From positions 2,790,001 to 2,854,000 of the forward strand of contig SPDT01000004.1 in NCBI GenBank assembly GCA_008477525.1: 64,000 nucleotides of DNA, read 5' to 3'. Shown here piece by piece: positions 30,496 through 40,093 of this stretch (its first letter is position 1; the number at the start of each line of letters is the position of its first letter). The stretch is from Hypomyces perniciosus. Lineage: Eukaryota; Ascomycota; Sordariomycetes; Hypocreales; Hypocreaceae. The position numbers were made by a program, and so were the translations under genes. Under the pieces are notes generated by a model. It ran no database searches, was not told the DNA's origin, and was given only the letters and a program-made list of their open reading frames with translations.

Positions 30496-32043
30496 CTAGA
30501 TCTCCCCGTACGTTGTAATACCATCACTGACGGTCTTCTTCCTTGCCACCTCGATCTCTTCCAGCTTAAAGTCGGCACCCTCAGCCAGGATGCGGCTTCT
30601 GTGCCATGGTCCGACAAACATGCCCTCTGGATCAGCTCCGTCTCTGATCCTCCGGAAGTCATCGAGGTCCTGACCGTAGAATACCTCAATCTCTGGGCGG
30701 TGGGTTTCAAAATTCTTCGCCCAGTGGGGGCGTCCTCCCATGTCCTTCATGAGCCACTCAAAGGCCTCGTAGTACCGTGCTCGGCAAGGCGGGTCGCGCC
30801 AGTAAGGCCTGTACAGAGTGGCATTGAGGTAGAGCGTCGGCCCATCGTGGACGGTTGGGTCAAGGAAAGGACGGGCGTTGGAGGTGAGAGTCGTGTCGCT
30901 GACGCGGACTTCGACGGGGGCGTGGACATAGAGTCCCTCGGCAGAGAAGGGGATGTTATGGGGGACGTAGTCTGGGTCGTTGGGGGTGAGGTTATTGAGC
31001 CAGGAAGAGAGCCTGCGGAGGGCCTCGGGGCCTTTGTGCAAGGGGATGGCCCATTCGTTGACGAATTGGGAGTAGAGGCAGTTCATGAGGAGGGCTTTGC
31101 GACTTGGTTGGATAGCGGCTGTGGTTGAGCCGTTGGGGAAGCCGTATTGCATGCCGAAGACGAACCATTCGACCCAGGGTAGGATACGAGGGACATACTG
31201 TGCAAGGTATAGGAGGTTGTGGTAGACATAGTAGCCCAGAGAGCCATCATAGTAGCTCACGGGGGGATCGACGTGTGGTTCTGTGGTCTTTTCTGCTTGC
31301 CAGACGACAGCGCGACGAGTGTAGGGGAACCACCATACTCGAACAAACTCGCTTTGGGTCCAGAGGTCTTTTAACCAAGTGTCGAACACTTTAGTATCGG
31401 CGTCGATGGTTTGCTTCCACTTAAGGGTGAAAGCCGGCACACCGCGGAATGTGACCTCGGTGATGATGCCTAGAGCACCGAGTGAGAGGAGAGCAGCTCG
31501 GAATAGCTCGGGATTCTCATCCTTGGAGCAGGATTGGGTAGTGCCGTTGGCGAGAGTAATCTTCAGAGCGAGGATGTCCTCGGACATGAGACCATGGTAG
31601 AGAGTGCTACCGTGCGTGCCCGTTGATATGGCGCCGGCAATGGATTGCTGGTTTATACTGCCCAGATTCGGCATCGCAAGGCCATGCCGCTCCAGCTCCT
31701 CGCACAGGGCATACAGGCGGATGCCGCTCTGCATCACCACAACTCCAGTCTCTTTATCCACCGAGAGGATCTTGTTGTAGTTGTCCAGATTCACCAGCCA
31801 GCTCGAGGTACAGGTGATGTTGGACGGCGAGTGGCCGCACCCAGTGGTGGCGATGCGGCGGCGACATATCCGCGCCAGATTCACGGCCTTCTCCACTTCG
31901 GCAAGCGACTCGGGCTGAATATACAGCTCGGGGAGAGAGGAGAATGTGCGCGCCCAAGTGCGGTGGACATGATTTGTGCGTGCGCGGAAAGGAATATTGT
32001 CCTCGCTTTGGCCCTGGAGCTCAGCGGCCACGAGAGGATGCAT
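30496..32043 (-). CDS. ALO1: D-arabinono-1,4-lactone oxidase
   Basis: Single exon, 515 residues from ATG 32043 (upstream codons run on only from a TTG). The enzyme oxidises D-arabinono-1,4-lactone to D-erythroascorbate, the last step of the fungal ascorbate-like pathway, usually at the mitochondrial membrane. The FAD-binding domain opens with TWARTFSSLPELYIQPESLAEVE. GCGHSPS carries His71, the likely covalent FAD site, followed by CTSSWLVNLD. GAISTGTHGS is the FAD-contact loop. The C-terminal ALO domain has RPHWAKNFE and FVGPWHRSRIL. Yeast Alo1 is about 526 residues, so the length fits. The hydrophobic piece near residues 270-300 (YVYHNLLYLAQYVPRILPWVEWF) may mediate membrane contact. No defect is seen. 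Confidence 0.92.
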   Translation of the reverse strand: MHPLVAAELQGQSEDNIPFRARTNHVHRTWARTFSSLPELYIQPESLAEVEKAVNLARICRRRIATTGCGHSPSNITCTSSWLVNLDNYNKILSVDKETGVVVMQSGIRLYALCEELERHGLAMPNLGSINQQSIAGAISTGTHGSTLYHGLMSEDILALKITLANGTTQSCSKDENPELFRAALLSLGALGIITEVTFRGVPAFTLKWKQTIDADTKVFDTWLKDLWTQSEFVRVWWFPYTRRAVVWQAEKTTEPHVDPPVSYYDGSLGYYVYHNLLYLAQYVPRILPWVEWFVFGMQYGFPNGSTTAAIQPSRKALLMNCLYSQFVNEWAIPLHKGPEALRRLSSWLNNLTPNDPDYVPHNIPFSAEGLYVHAPVEVRVSDTTLTSNARPFLDPTVHDGPTLYLNATLYRPYWRDPPCRARYYEAFEWLMKDMGGRPHWAKNFETHRPEIEVFYGQDLDDFRRIRDGADPEGMFVGPWHRSRILAEGADFKLEEIEVARKKTVSDGITTYGEI

Positions 32044-33653
32044 GATGGTGATGCCCCTCGCTTCGATTTGCGGGACCTTTTTTCTTTCTTTTTTTTTTCC
32101 CTGAGGGGCACTGTATAAAAGCAATAGGTTGACAAGGCGGCTCTCTCAATGCTTCATATGGAACGCTCAACGTCTAGGCCATGGCTACCACGAGGAGTCA
32201 TTTTACTGGAAAGGAAAGAAAAAGTTGCGATATTGATTGATACAGATTGCGACATACTATCTAGCCATTGACGTCTAGATCTGATAAGGGCCTGCATCAG
32301 CGCTAGTTGTACAGATGGTCAAGCTAAGCCGTGTGCAGATTTGCGTCAAGATCAATTGCATGGAATGGTAAGTGGAAGAAATGCTTGAATTCGGGTGATC
32401 CTCCGTAAAGTTGTGTATGAACACCTTGGGGCAGAAAGGTAATAGAAAGAGCTTGAAGAAATGATTGAGTCTTGGTAAAGAGATCTCGGACCGAGAGTAC
32501 GAGTACTAGCCACAAAACCACCTGTGGCGTTGTCTCAACCCGGTTTAGTGGTTGACTCTCTAGGGTAGCTACCTGTATTAATACCTTGCAACACCTTTCA
32601 CTCTCAGATGATTGAGCTGTGCTATCTACGAGTAGTGCTGAAGTGCAGCGAACGGTGCTAAGGCACAAATTAATATTGATGAAAAATAATGTCGACATAA
32701 ACCTTGGAACGCCTTGCCCTGACAAATGACCTCAGCCCCTTTGAGTGCGAGCTGGGCTGAGACATGCAGACCCATTAAGCAGGCTGTCAAGAGACAGCTG
32801 CACAACCTAGCGACCTTTGTGGTTAAGAGTTAAGATGTCGACAACCTTACCCATTGGTATTACTAATTGAGGGATGAAGGGGAATGGAACACTGATCGGC
32901 AAGTATTGACATCCCAGATTGCCTAGCCCCTATTCCAATGTTACTGTGATGGCCCACGACTGGTCTTGACTAACTCCTTGCATGTAGGGTGATATAACAG
33001 TGCCCAAATAGGCCAGCGTATGTCTTTCCTCGGAGTTTATGCTCCAGTACAGTGGGGTATGTGGACGTGCAGTTTTTGGCGTCGACTAGATGTCTCACGC
33101 TCTTGTTGGAGATCGCCGATCAGCAGGGAGCTGGAAATTACTATACAGATATACGTGTGCTTCGTAGTTCGTAATTAAGCGGATTATACGTATATTGTGT
33201 TCTGGGCTGTATGAATTATCCGCTAAAGAGACAAGGAAAGATATCAGAGATATAGCCAGAGAGGTGAATAGGGCCGTAATCATCATGTCTGGAGTCCCCT
33301 ATGTTGTGTGATGTCCATTTCCTACACAACGCATTACGCGACACATCGACTACCATATATGTAAACATAACTATTTAGTTGCCCCTGCAGATTGTTTCAA
33401 AATGTACATCTACACTACTGCAGTTTAGCCACTTGTGTCTATACTTGCTTCTGATGGAGGAAAAGCGGTATCCGAATCGTCTCTCATTGTGTATGGCCTC
33501 ACCGCGAGTTTGGAATGAGATATGAGTATAAGTATTCATCTCATGCCCTTCAAATCTCAGATGATCCAACACACTCAACTCAGCACACTCAGCACACTCA
33601 ACACGCCTTGGACTCGTTTCACAGCCAGAGATTCCGATCACTAAATACCAACC
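32044..33653. other. Divergent intergenic region
   Basis: It separates the lactone oxidase (-) and the small secreted protein gene (+). Close to the latter lie TATAAGTA at about 33523 and a tandem repeat of CACACTCAG units at about 33570-33602, probably in its promoter/leader. A 133-codon minus frame at 32324-32725 has no family features. Confidence 0.5.
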
Positions 33654-34165
33654 ATGCGTTTCTTCACCATTCTGCCTTTCGCCTTTGCCATCTTGGCATC
33701 CGCTCAAGGAGATAGTGACCCAGTTCTGGTACTGCCAAATCTGTTCCGTCATATTGGTTCCATTTCTCGCTGACCGAGACTCAAAAACAAACAGGGCACT
33801 GTCTTTACCCATGAGGATTTCAAGGGAGGAGAGACCTACTTGACTGAGGAATGCACCTTACTTGACTTCATACACATGTAAGTACCGAGTTCTGGATGGG
33901 ATGGATTTCCCCACAAACTAACCATGTCAACAGTGGCTCTATCCTCCTGCCCCAGCCGCATGATGGGAACACTATTAAATGCTTCTTATACGAGTAAGTC
34001 TAATTGCTTGCACGCGTTTCTTGTCCGCGGTGACTAATTTCTTTTTTCCCTTTTTGAAGGGACGAAAACTGCAAGACGCTGGTGAAGTCTTATGATGCCA
34101 GCGACCCGAGGATCACAACCGAAATTGCGGATCAAGTTTTGTCGGGTGATTGTTCGTTTTTCTAA
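33654..34165 (+). CDS. Small secreted cysteine protein, beta/gamma-crystallin-like
   Basis: Four exons, 33654-33728, 33795-33877, 33934-33993 and 34060-34165, joined by GT-AG introns of 66, 56 and 66 bp with CTGAC/CTAAC/CTAAT branch sites, give 107 residues. The first 18 are a classic signal peptide (MRFFTILPFAFAILASAQ). The mature part contains two Greek-key-like halves, VFTHEDFKGGETYL and CFLYEDENCKTL, with SILLP between. This spacing recalls beta/gamma-crystallin-fold secreted fungal proteins. Four cysteines (TEEC, IKCF, ENCK, GDCS) could form two disulfides. The function is unknown; an effector or antimicrobial role is inference. All four exons keep frame, and a TATA element lies about 130 bp upstream, which supports a real gene. 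Confidence 0.75.
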
Positions 34166-35927
34166 TCATGAAAGCAACTCTTAAGGGAACATGAGTCGTT
34201 TAGTTAATGCCATTTTTGGTTAAAGATTAGAGACGGGGGTGGGTTCTCTTCTAGTTGTTACCTAGGCTTATCTACTTCAATGCAAAGTCATCAATATTGT
34301 ATCGCCACTAGCATTACCATTGGGACCGCCGGTATTAGGCTTGGATGTCTCTGCTACAGGGTATGGAGTTAGCCCAGTGCTGCCAAAACCGTTGTCAGTC
34401 ATCGTCCACGGGTTCGACTTCGTATATGTGATCCATCCAAGAGTGTCGTCATCGCCGCCTGACTCGACCTTCCTCTGTACCAGCTCTTGTATTCTCAGAA
34501 ACAACATATATCTAATACACAACAATCTGTTCCTTAATAAAGGATTGAATTGCTGACCAGGAATGAAAAAAAAGAATGAAAAGACTTCGGCCTACATATA
34601 CAGTATATACAGTAAGCCGGATTTCACTGGAAAGAGCGTTTCATTGTACAAGGATACATGTCTCCCTATTAGGCAAGGGGTCGGTTTCTCCCTGTGACTT
34701 TTTGGCAGCCGCCATATCACAGCCTGCAGTCAAACTAGGAACTCTCGATAGTAGCTCTATCAAAGTATTGTAGAGCAAAGGGGACGCCCTCAGATGCTTT
34801 CTGTATAAAGTACATATCCCCCCCCCTTTTTTTTTCACAGCGGTTCATTGAATCTGTTGATCGACTAGTTACTTTTCCGGTGGAGGGACACTGTCGTCTG
34901 AACGTGTTGGCAAGGTACGATAAAAGCCAAGCAAGTATCCCATCGCAAGTAGCGGATTTGGCTCGATTTGCCAAATGCTACTGTATTTACTAGGGTGAAT
35001 GCAAGGCTTAGCTTTGGAGAAGATTAACTGGGCAAATGATGGTGCTGGGCTGTTATGGATGGCAATCCGAGGCGAGGGCTTGATACATTCGATCCATGTA
35101 GCACCTACAATCAGTGCATCTGGCAAACAATGGAAGATCAATCACTATCTACCAAGTCTAGGAACCGACTCGAGTTGTATTCTCACGCAAAATACGTCGT
35201 AGTTTACTTAACAATTGATTATCAGCTTACAGCCACATGTAGGCAGGTATCTTATCAATGTCTTATTGTCAAATGTAATATAACCTGCACTATCAGCTAC
35301 AATTGCCGAGGTGTGCACTTCACTTTTTCCCGGCCTGGTATAGCGGTTTGACACTTATAAACTCTGACTGCTTAGAACATACACGGAGGCAGAAACCAGG
35401 CGGCGAACGCATCCGGCAGATCCGGGTCTTGCATGTGATCTCACTTGAGACATACTGGGATTCTTCAAATGCAATGGCCGAGCTGCTTCAAGATTCTGAG
35501 CCTCCTTGAAAAATATGTGGAGGTGGCAACTGTGGTGGAGCCCATACTTTAAGCTTGATTATCAAGGTTATTCCCACACAGATGAGGTTCAAAAAGGATC
35601 CTCAGAACCCCATAGCTCCGGCAGGCCCGTTGGGGTGTCAAATGGCTTTGTATTTGAGTAAGTTTCCGTTTGTCTGTCTCTTGGAAACAATTACGTTTTT
35701 TCTTTCTTTTTCCCCCGGTTACTACCAATTTGCCAATTGTGTGATTAGTGTTAGCCTTTTATAACCACCCGTGAAGCATGCAACCCAGTGGACATTGCCA
35801 CCAAAGCCAATTGGGTCTCTTGTTTCAGCTTTTTTTATGAAATAATGTCAATGGTATGCATTTCATTTCATCTGCTATTTGCTTGATAAGATGCAATAAA
35901 ATGGTCTCAGCCACTAACAAGCCACAA
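34166..35927. other. Intergenic region with possible gene remnant
   Basis: About 1.76 kb without a convincing gene. A minus-strand frame ending near 34277 (GWITYTKSNPWTMTDNGFG and onward) reads like a protein C-terminus but has no start or recognisable partner exons. Small TATACAG repeats lie near 34600. Nothing else is visible. Confidence 0.45.
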
Positions 35928-36008
35928 GCCCGCTTGGCTAAGCGGTATAGCGTGTCACTAGTAATTCCTGGACATGACAAGGTGATCAGTTCGACTCTGA
36001 TAGTGGGC
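35928..36008 (+). tRNA. tRNA-Thr (anticodon AGT) with 10-nt intron
   Basis: Acceptor stem GCCCGCT/AGTGGGC (one G-T pair), D arm GCTA-AGCGGTA-TAGC, anticodon stem TGTCA/TGACA, variable AGGTG, T arm ATCAG-TTCGACT-CTGAT. The anticodon loop is 17 nt; removing ATTCCTGGAC after position 37 leaves CTAGTAA, anticodon AGT. A CTCTTTTTG terminator follows. The fold is complete, so it should be functional. Confidence 0.88.
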
Positions 36009-36807
36009 ATTCTCTTTTTGCTAGTTGGGACTTCTGTCCTTTTTTCAGGATTTATTGTTAGTATGGTATAAAGCGGTTTATTCTATCTACCCCACGCAAT
36101 AGTAAGCACTATTGCGACCTATAGTTTTTCAACTCGGTAATGGATCCGTAGCCGGATCTGTCCTCAATCGGCTCTTATTCCAGCTAGTAGTAGCACTATT
36201 ATACTACCACGGCCAGATCCGTCAAAATCACAGATTGTTTTAGGTATCGATAGGTAATCATAGATCCTAGATCTGTGGCCAAAGTCCAACCTCTCGGGTC
36301 CGAGTGGGTCTTCGAGGGAGCCCTTCGGGTGGAATTTCAAGTCATCTCAAGATTTGTTGAGTGATGCACCATTTATGTTATACCTATGTATCTTTTATGT
36401 AAAGTACTGGGTTCACTGACTGTCTTTCTTTTTGCAAAACCTTCATTGCTTTTTCCCAAAGTAACCCGAAGTTACCACATTTAGTTAGATCCGAGAGGTT
36501 GGACTGGAATTAATGCCTAAAACTACATTCCCCAAACAGCAGCTATCTATCTGATTAGCAACCGCTTGTCAGCAGCCTGTCAGCAGCCTGTCAGCAAGAT
36601 TCCTTAATTCAGTCATTGCCATGGTTATATATACCCTCAAACTGCTGTTGTGTGATCAACATCTTTCTTTTCCACCTTGTCTTTATCTGCAAAATTATGA
36701 CGGGATGTATTTCTTGACTTGGAACTATTAACAATCTCACCTAATATACCCGATACCAATAATCAGTCCACCACCTATCACTCCCAAGACCGATTTGCTC
36801 CAACATC
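36009..36807. other. Intergenic region between tRNA-Thr and the bZIP gene
   Basis: It includes an inverted CGGATCTG...CAGATCCG pair at about 36153 and 36212, the MITE-like element at 36283-36505, and tandem GTCAGCAGCCT copies near 36570-36597. A TATATATACCC box near 36627 followed by CT-rich sequence looks like a + strand promoter, but no + strand gene follows it. Confidence 0.45.
36283..36505. mobile_element. MITE-like element with terminal inverted repeats
   Basis: AGTCCAACCTCTCGGGTC at 36283-36300 is matched in reverse by GATCCGAGAGGTTGGACT at 36488-36505, with one mismatch in 18. The 223-bp interior has no frame. Size and ends fit a non-autonomous DNA transposon, but I see no target-site duplication, so family and exact ends are open. 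Confidence 0.5.
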
Positions 36808-37935
36808 CTAGATTTCAACAACCAGAGGGTCCTCTCCCCGAAGGCTTCTCCAATTGTTGGCTGCAACAATGACATCTGAACACCCCTGTAGCAGAAACCC
36901 CCATTTACTCACAAACCTATCTGTAAGTTCCCACCCACTTACATCCCACGGATCTGACCAGGAAACGACACCCATTTCTCCCGACTTGATATATTCTTCT
37001 AATGCGGGGGTTCCATTGCCATCCGTGATCATGTTGCAAGTTTCCTCGTCAGCTGGGGTGCAATGGAAGTCCTCAAAGATGTTGCCAGTCAGATCCATTA
37101 GCAAGTCTTCCTCGTCGATGTTATATTCTTCCAGTGCCAATATGAGATTGTCTCGCATCTGCGCCGAGGGGAACAGGTCTATCCATGCAGGATGTGGCAC
37201 TTGTTCCTGTAGCTTTGTGGGTATGAGCGACGGCGGGAGAGCGAGAGTTCCATCGATATTTGATGGGACTACCGTGGCATTAGATAATGCCAAGGTGCGA
37301 CGGCCCGAGCAGCAGTCATCGGCAGGAGGAATGATGGTGCGTATTATCAAGTAGTTTGTGACAATGGCCCGGGAAACATTGAGCCCGATGATGTGAAGGA
37401 GCTGGTGATCGCGGGTCAAGGGGAAATGAGTGTCGTCCGAGCAAGTAGATAGAGCTGAGGAGGTAGAGGAGGCAGCTGAGCAGGGAGCTGCATAGATAGC
37501 TGCGGATGTGGTTGCATCGGGTTTGGATTGGATGGTCAACTGATGATGGAACTGAGCTGATGGTGGGAAAGAGCACGCCATCGACTCCGTTGATTCATCG
37601 TCGTCTTTCAGCTCTTGTTCTTTCATAAGACCAAGCCTTTGCCGCCGACCTGATGCATTCACGATTGGTCAGTCTCGAGACAGGATCTAAGCAGAGTCCG
37701 GAGGTAGATGTCATCTCTTACGCAACGCCCTCTGGTTTAGCCGGTTCTGTCTTCTCCTCCGTTCCTTGGAATCCTTGAGCCCTGTCCAGTCATCATTTTC
37801 ATCAATCTCCTGCGGGAACACAAGAACGTTCCGTTAGTATGCTTGCAATGCCTCGCAGATGCATGATCAAAAGGTGGGAGGGTGGCTGACCCCATCATTC
37901 TCGGGCACGAGCCGAAAGGTACGGAACGAGGCCAT
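36808..37935 (-). CDS. bZIP transcription factor with DUF3425 C-terminus
   Basis: Three exons, 37935-37891, 37809-37722 and 37649-36808 (introns 81 and 72 bp), give 324 residues. The basic region spans the second splice junction: KERRRRQNRLNQRALRRRQR, with Asn37 and Arg45 matching the bZIP N-x7-R rule. No clear leucine heptads follow, which is common in the fungal bZIP-DUF3425 group. The DUF3425 part is seen at PAWIDLFPSAQMRDNLILALEEYNIDEEDLLMDL and WDVSGWELTDRFVSKWGFLLQGC. The middle is Ser/Ala/Thr-rich. It should be a DNA-binding regulator; targets are unknown. It is head-to-head with the short-chain dehydrogenase at 38623, so regulation of that neighbour is possible. The short first exon starts MASFRTFRLVPEND. 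Confidence 0.85.
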
Positions 37936-38622
37936 AGCTGAAACCAATTGCAGATGCTTTTCCCAGTATTCCAGGGTATCACCCAACACAACGGTTTATG
38001 AATAGGTAGGAAAGCAAGTTGCGACTCTGGGATGAACATCTCTGGCTGACTGACTCTGGACTAATAGGGAAACTCGGCGGTGGAGTTCGGAGAAAGAAAG
38101 AAGCGACACTAATGTAGAGTGCTGACAGAACTAGGAAGCTTTGAGTATGGGCTGAGATGCAGCCACGGCAATTCGGGTCAATGCCGACAAGGTGCTGACG
38201 ATCGAATCCCGTCTCTGAATCCGTCTCTGAATCCGTCTCTGGATCCGTCTCTATGATGGCTGACAAGCCTAAACTTAAACGGGAGCCCGGCGATAGGAGA
38301 CAAAGAAAGGCTTCCTCCGCATTGGGCTTCAGTCAATAGAGTTTTGGGCCATTGCTGCTAATGTCTCAGTTTACATTCCAGTTGGCACGCAACGATGATA
38401 CTCTCCGCCGTCCGTCTCTGTTTTCGGACTCCTCCTCATACCGAACAGAATGCATATATATAATGACTACCGGCAGGGCCAAGAGCCAAGGAGGACTCAG
38501 CACTCTATTCATCGCCTATCCGAGTTTACAACAACCTGAGAACACACTTCGCCAAGAACACTCTGCCAAGACATAATATATATATATATACAGTATCTAT
38601 CCACTATCGAATCGACTTCAAA
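37936..38622. promoter_or_regulatory. Shared divergent promoter, bZIP / dehydrogenase
   Basis: 687 bp separate two divergent starts. A 12-bp tandem repeat (TCCGTCTCTGAA, about 3.5 copies) occupies about 38211-38254. A TATATATATATA run at about 38579-38590 lies 33 bp before the dehydrogenase ATG. A minus-strand frame over the repeat begins with TTG and is not credible as a gene. Confidence 0.5.
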
Positions 38623-39706
38623 ATGTCTGTCATTTGGGGCATGCTTCGAAACCGCTGGTCAGCTCCCAGCCTTAAAACCCTGCAAGCACTCCCCATAGCC
38701 GGCCGGACAGTCATCATCATCGGCGCCAGTGGTGGTCTCGGACTCGAAGCCGCTCGTCACTATGTCCGTCTCGGTGCTTCGCGCGTCATATTGGGTGTCC
38801 GATCGCAGAAGAAGGGCGACGATGCAAAGCGCTACATTCTCGACAACCTCCCCCAAGAGGAGACCAAGTCTTGCGTCATCGACGTCTGGATGATCGACCT
38901 CGCATCCTTCGAATCAGTTCAGGCGTTTGCAACCAAAGCTGTGAACGAACTACCAAGGATTGACATTGCCCTCCTCAATGCTGCCGTGTCCAAGGGTAAA
39001 TATGAAACCACAAAGGATGGTTGGGAGGAGAGCTTGCAAGTCAACGTGCTGTCTCCAACTCTCTTGGCCTTACTTCTTCTTCCCAAATTGAGGCAGTCAG
39101 CACGACCGGACTGGACACCCCGGCTGAACATTGTTGCATCAAGGCAGCATGCCGCAGTCTCAGAGGGAGAACCGTGGCAAACCTCGCCGAATATCATGAA
39201 GACGCTCAACAGAGAGGACGAATTCGGCAAGTTTGCTGATAGATATGGAGTCTCGAAGCTCCTGGTGATATATGCAGCCAGGGAGATTGCGAACCTGTCC
39301 GCGACGGCCGGGGGCAAACCCCAAGTCATCGTCAGCTACTCGTGCCCCGGAGCATGCATCTCTAATCTGGCCCAAGACTGGCAGACCCCAGTTCAGAAGG
39401 CTGCACTTGCGGTTACACAGGCCACCATCTGCAAAACAACGGAGGAGGGATCCAGAACGTTGGTGTATGCCACCGGTCTTGACAAAGAGAGCCACGGGCG
39501 ATTCGTTCACAGAGACAGACTTGCCGAGTAAGGATCACCCTGATCGCACCCATCATTCACGAATACTTGCTAACATGCACTACAGACCTGGCACCTTGGT
39601 AACAAATGCTGCGGGACGAAAGATGCAGGCCCAGGTTTGGAGCGAGATTCTGCAAACAATTTCGCCGTATGGAATCGATTTTGAAGCCCACAGCCGAAGG
39701 ATTTGA
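38623..39706 (+). CDS. Short-chain dehydrogenase/reductase (retinol-dehydrogenase-like)
   Basis: Two exons, 38623-39527 and 39586-39706, with a 58-bp intron (GTAAGG, CTAAC, TACAG), give 341 residues. The nucleotide-binding glycine motif is GASGGLG at residues 34-40. The structural motif NAAVSKG follows, and the catalytic Tyr208-x3-Lys212 is in DRYGVSKLL. An Arg after the second strand (GVRSQKKGDD) suggests NADP preference. The long N-terminus and the C-terminal FVHRDRLAE...TLVTNAAGRKMQAQVW match fungal SDRs often found beside secondary-metabolite genes, though no such cluster is visible here. The substrate is unknown. It diverges from the bZIP regulator, and the neighbour downstream is convergent. 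Confidence 0.88.
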
Positions 39707-40093
39707 TCCGGGGACTCATCAGGACCCAGTTGCAGGATGAGATGGCACTGGGCAGTTTTTAGACACTACTAGACTAATTTTCTCTTTGTTTTTGTTATTT
39801 TTCTTGTTTCTAAGATTGTTAGGGAAATGTGTTGACTTATCCTGGAACACTAATACTAGATACATGGTGTTGATTGGGAGCATTCTTCATATTTGGGTCT
39901 TGGATGGAACAGGCACACGTTTAAGACAATTCTACTTCGCTTGATTTAACACCATTGGCGCTATCGTTTTCTATTTTGACCGGGACCTTTTGAGTACTAA
40001 AGTGAAACACATTCTTGCAACATTGCACTGATCCGCTTACCTGTGACATATGAACCCCTGACCTCCATTCAACCTACCTGTTATCATCATCCT
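39707..40093. other. Convergent 3' region
   Basis: The 387 bp between two convergent genes hold their 3' UTRs. No further feature is seen. Confidence 0.6.

Noticed and set aside
32324..32725. 133-codon minus-strand frame
   Set aside because: It lies in the lactone oxidase promoter region with no family features and no conserved-looking motif.
36854..37354. 166-codon + strand frame
   Set aside because: It is antisense to the bZIP-DUF3425 exon and its composition mirrors that gene.
37979..38266. 95-codon minus-strand frame with repeated Glu-Thr-Asp
   Set aside because: It begins at TTG and its repeat is the 12-bp promoter repeat; no other coding evidence.
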